A DNA stretch of 64,000 bases, from positions 5,393,501 to 5,457,500 of the forward strand of contig NZ_CP116936.1 in the NCBI RefSeq assembly GCF_028475105.1, given 5' to 3'. Below the pieces are notes generated by a model. It did not search any database, had not been told where the DNA came from, and saw only the letters and a list, made by a program, of their open reading frames with translations. How positions within the stretch are numbered: position 1 is the stretch's first letter; every line of letters begins with the position of its first letter. The position numbers and the translations under genes were made by a program. This document shows, piece by piece, positions 62,301 to 64,000 of the stretch. This DNA comes from Micromonospora sp. LH3U1. Its GTDB lineage: Bacteria; Actinomycetota; Actinomycetes; Mycobacteriales; Micromonosporaceae.

Positions 62301-62675
62301 CGGGGCGTACACCAGCACGGGGACCCGCCACCCGGCCAGGGTGAGCCGGCCGCGGGCCGCAGGTGCGACGGCGGTCCGGATCAGCTCCGGCGAGTCCGTC
62401 GGCGCGCCGGACCGGGTGGGCAGGGTGAGCAGCGCGGTGGCGGGGCGGGCCGGCTCGGCGGCGTCGGCGAGGACGGCGGCCAGGTCGGCGTGCCCGGCGG
62501 CGAAGGGGTGCGGACGGTCCCGGGGCGCCCGGCCGGAACGGGCCCGCGCGGCGCTGTCCTCAGCCCAGAGGGCGGCGCTGTCCTCAGCCCAGAGGGCGGC
62601 GCTGTCCTCAGCCCAGAGGGCAAGGCCGCCGGCCGAGCCGTCGCAGGGCAACCACAGCCCGTGGATGACCAGCAC
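59310..62675 (-). CDS. SNF2-family DEAD/DEAH box helicase, 1121 aa
   Basis: A Swi2/Snf2 ATPase: motif I LADDMGLGKTVQLLAL near residue 670, motif II VVVDEAQAIKNAS, motif III VAVTGTPVENRLADLW, then motif IV LLFTQYAEFGAML, V LSLKAGGTGLTLTAA and VI DQATDRAFRIGQHRRV. The N-terminal half is the SNF2-associated domain found in this type. Near the start LWAEDSAA occurs three times in tandem (about residues 21-44), and a TTPAS-type pentapeptide repeat occurs six or more times (about residues 172-205), both apparently non-conserved expansions. Operon with SWIM gene. Confidence 0.94.
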   Translation of the reverse strand: MLVIHGLWLPCDGSAGGLALWAEDSAALWAEDSAALWAEDSAARARSGRAPRDRPHPFAAGHADLAAVLADAAEPARPATALLTLPTRSGAPTDSPELIRTAVAPAARGRLTLAGWRVPVLVYAPDDALSLLRALDELPAAPGATLRHFAELADFAADLVIRGRVLPGVRTTPARATPASTTPASTTPASTTPARTTPASTTSASATPVAVAASGGGAQVLARAVWRPLLTGTDAGWARSLALALPPAARAVIVPAAAVQPTASAPLDVISPPTAALATDGLTGTELTAAEVVADALDALTDAAARAALATTTLARGLRPGGPAPAWLAALAGPQRDFTVDPAALATLEAELDVWQRDAAGGPVRASFRLVEPAPDEVTEPILATRPVPGDMSPVVVEPTGGARWRLEFGLQAADEPGLHVDAGQVWRAPQTLGGLVGRTTSPQETLLAELGRASRLWPDLDAALRTAAPEAMELDVEGAHRFLSEGAPVLHAAGFGVLLPSWWQRPSARLGARLRARSRTAPGTVGGAEAGVGLDALVDYRWEIALGDQPLSADELAALAELKTPLVRLRGRWVELDPGRLAAGLRLLRSTGELSVADLLRLGLADGEATGALPVLEVTADGALGDLLAGAVERRLTPLDPPPGFQGTLRPYQQRGLAWLAFLRSLGLGGVLADDMGLGKTVQLLALLAGDPPEAGPTLLVCPMSLVGNWQREAARFTPGLRVHVHHGAERARGKEFTAAAHGADLVLTTYSVAARDAADLAGIDWHRVVVDEAQAIKNASTRQAEAVRALPARQRVAVTGTPVENRLADLWSIMQFANPGLLGPAATFRKRFAEPIERHGDAEAAERLRRITGPFVLRRLKTDSSIISDLPEKLEMEVLCNLTAEQAALYRVVVDDMLARIETSDGIERRGLVLATMTRLKQVCNHPAQLLRDGSPLEGRSGKLSRLTEILEEVLAAGERALLFTQYAEFGAMLRGHLSARFGREVLFLHGGLGKAERDAMVQRFQSADGPPLFVLSLKAGGTGLTLTAANHVVHVDRWWNPAVEDQATDRAFRIGQHRRVQVRKFVCAGTVEEKVAAMIADKRSLAERVVGTGEQWITELSTGQLRELFALEAGAVVE

Positions 62676-62795
62676 CTGCTCCCCCTCGTCGCCGCCCGCG
62701 CCCAGGATAGGCGGCCCCGCCGACCAACCAACCCATCACACCCACACCCACATCCCACAACCCGGCCCCCCGCGCGCCCCCCGCGCGTCCCCCTG

Positions 62796-62869
62796 CGCGA
62801 TCTTGCAGTTCGAGTCGGAGATGCGTGATTATTTGCCCCTTATGTCGGGGCAGAAAGTGCAAGATCGCG
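62796..62869. repeat. Dispersed hairpin element, copy G (reverse orientation)
   Basis: CGCGATCTTGCA and TGCAAGATCGCG at the ends. Its reverse complement reads GCACTTTCTGCCCCGACATA, then AGGGGCA, and later TCACGCATCTCCGACTCGAA, matching copy E with a few substitutions and one short length difference. Preceded on the left by a CCCCCGCGCGC repeat. Lies between the helicase and DinB genes. Confidence 0.85.
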
Positions 62870-62879
62870 GGGTGACGGC

Positions 62880-63398
62880 TTACAGCGCGCCGGTCGAGCC
62901 GTCGGTCAGCTCACGGAGGATGTCGGCGTGACCGGCGTGGCGGGCCGTCTCCTCGATCAGGTGCACGAGGATCCAGCGCAGCGACACCTCGCCGAGCTGC
63001 GGGTGCGGCACCACATGGTCGAGGTCGAAGCTCGCGGCGACCGCCCGGGACCGGACGCAGGCCCGCTCGTACGCCTCGGTGAGCCGGGCAACGCTGTCCT
63101 CGTCGCCGAGCGTGAAGTGCGCCGCCGCGTCCTCGTCCGAGGTCAGGTAGACATCGCCGGGCTCGGGAGCCAGCAGGGTCGGGAACCAGTTCCGCTCGAC
63201 CATGGTCAGGTGCTTGACCAGCCCGGCGAGCGTGGTCGCCGAGGGCACCAGCCGGCGGCCGGCGTCGGCGTCGGAGAGACCGCGCAGCTTGCGCAGCAGC
63301 ACGGCCCGGTGGAAGTCGAGGAACGAGTCCAGTACGGCGCGCTCGTCACCGGTGCGGGCGAGCACCGGACCGAGCGTCGGATCAATCGTCTGCTCCAT
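62880..63398 (-). CDS. DinB/DUF664 family protein, 172 aa
   Basis: A four-helix DinB fold with the metal-binding histidines of DUF664: GLVKHLTMVERNWF near residue 62 and WILVHLIEETARHAGHADILRE near 142-160. Related enzymes are thiol-dependent (mycothiol, bacillithiol) transferases. Substrate unknown. ATG 63398 is six bases after TAGGGT (63405-63410, reverse strand): leaderless. Confidence 0.9.
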   Translation of the reverse strand: MEQTIDPTLGPVLARTGDERAVLDSFLDFHRAVLLRKLRGLSDADAGRRLVPSATTLAGLVKHLTMVERNWFPTLLAPEPGDVYLTSDEDAAAHFTLGDEDSVARLTEAYERACVRSRAVAASFDLDHVVPHPQLGEVSLRWILVHLIEETARHAGHADILRELTDGSTGAL

Positions 63399-63481
63399 CT
63401 GCCGACCCTAGTCACGGACCGGGTCACCCCGCTGCCCCGCTATCCCCTGCGGGCGGGCGGCACGACGGGCAGGATGGGCGC

Positions 63482-63688
63482 ATGGCTTCATCCGTGCAGA
63501 TCCTTCTCGTCGGCGGCACGGCGGACGGGCAGACCATCACCGTCGAACTGGACAGCAACGGCCGTCCGCCGCTGACGCACCATCACCTCGGCTCGGGTGG
63601 GCTGGCCGACGCGCAGATCTACGAGCTAGAGACCGCCCGCGAAGAGGCCCGCGAGTGGCGCTACCGGTGGACCGGCCCGGCGGTGTGA
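63482..63688 (+). CDS. Hypothetical protein, 68 aa
   Basis: MASSVQILLVGGTADGQTIT continues to a HHHLGSGGLADAQIYELE segment and an amphipathic Arg/Glu-rich end. No family recognised. CAGGAT six bases before the ATG may be a weak leaderless -10. The stop is ten bases from the end of the converging pyruvyl transferase gene. Confidence 0.55.
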   Translation: MASSVQILLVGGTADGQTITVELDSNGRPPLTHHHLGSGGLADAQIYELETAREEAREWRYRWTGPAV

Positions 63689-63697
63689 CCGCCTGAC

Positions 63698-64000
63698 TCA
63701 GACCCGGATGAGGGTCTGACTGCGCAGGCTCTCCAACACGCCGCGGGTGACCTCCGAGGTGCCCCGCGCCTGCTCGCACACCTCTGCCACCCGTCGGGCG
63801 GTGGCCTCGGCACGTTGCTCCCGCTCGTCCCAGAGCCGGTCGACCTCGGCCAGCAGCGGCCCCTCGACCTCCCGCTCCACGCCGCGTAGCGCCGGCACGC
63901 CGAGCCGCTGGGCCAGGTCGAAGACCTTGCCGGCGTACGGCAGGGGCAGGAACGGTGTGCCGACCATCGCCGCGAAGATCAGGAAGTGCAGGCGCATGCC
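63698..64000 (-). CDS. Polysaccharide pyruvyl transferase, C-terminal part (cut by window edge)
   Basis: The visible 100 residues, MRLHFLIFAAMVGTPFLPLP and YAGKVFDLAQRLGVP, are the C-terminal Rossmann portion of CsaB/WcaK-type pyruvyl transferases, which add ketal-linked pyruvate to wall or exopolysaccharide sugars. The frame is open to the window edge, so the protein continues beyond 64000. The helical C-terminus is family-typical. Confidence 0.75.
   Translation of the reverse strand, partial: GMRLHFLIFAAMVGTPFLPLPYAGKVFDLAQRLGVPALRGVEREVEGPLLAEVDRLWDEREQRAEATARRVAEVCEQARGTSEVTRGVLESLRSQTLIRV

Overview
The window is very GC-rich (roughly 70 percent or more by eye), has many GTG starts, and carries two class I/II-type glutamine synthetase paralogues with a GlnE adenylyltransferase, an F420-dependent NADP reductase, Tat-exported DUF1501/DUF1800 proteins and an actinobacterial class A RNase P RNA. 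This points to a filamentous actinomycete of the Micromonosporaceae, most likely Micromonospora. It is core-chromosome sequence: the glnA1 - glnE - glnA2 - nadE - panB order and the Nif3 / zinc-ribbon / RNase H-phosphatase operon are also seen in Mycobacterium tuberculosis (Rv2220-Rv2230 region). The only complete mobile element is one IS30-type insertion sequence.

Layout. 1-2.4 kb: 5' part of a large ATP-binding LuxR regulator and a small protein. 2.5-23 kb: nitrogen and cofactor block (DUF4191, RDD, glnA1 with a clear GlnR box, two tandem polyprenol-phosphomannose mannosyltransferases of which one is frameshifted, a membrane protein, glnE, a glutamine amidotransferase, an LD-carboxypeptidase, a streptogramin B lyase homologue, a secreted protein, VOC and WYL proteins, DUF350, glnA2, nadE, panB). 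23-30 kb: F420 reductase, RNB ribonuclease, histone H1-like protein (probably frameshifted), Nudix, a PadR/membrane-protein pair, AraC regulator, a GrpB remnant. 30-31.2 kb: IS30. 31-40 kb: accessory enzymes and regulators (GNAT, transglutaminase-like, a thioredoxin-fold protein with one active-site cysteine, epoxide hydrolase, SDR/TetR pair with two operators, MOSC, expansin-like). 40-40.5 kb: rnpB. 40.6-48.2 kb: TauE, MFS/MarR pair, monocarboxylate permease with DUF3311 partner and a Crp-like site, RNase H/phosphatase operon. 48.2-51 kb: XRE regulator, flavoprotein and degenerate primase/polymerase-like protein. 51.3-57.7 kb: a five-gene, tightly packed operon DUF1800 - DUF1501 - ferric-reductase-like flavocytochrome - FMN-binding protein - ApbE. 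58-64 kb: DUF3040, SWIM/SNF2 pair, DinB, and the 3' end of a polysaccharide pyruvyl transferase.

Most striking observations. (1) Eight long intergenic hairpins, each carrying GATC on both arms and preceded by pyrimidine-rich DNA, sit mostly at convergent gene ends; three of them (37.3, 51.3 and 62.8 kb) are clearly copies of one ~70 bp element. (2) The 51-58 kb operon looks like an extracytoplasmic flavin electron-transfer system coupled to a Tat-exported DUF1800/DUF1501 pair of unknown function. (3) At least a dozen genes have a TANNNT element 6-8 bases before the start codon, indicating widespread leaderless transcription. (4) Operators are readable for GlnR, TetR, MarR, PadR and Crp-like regulators. 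Two frameshifts, both in C-then-G homopolymer runs, may be sequencing errors.
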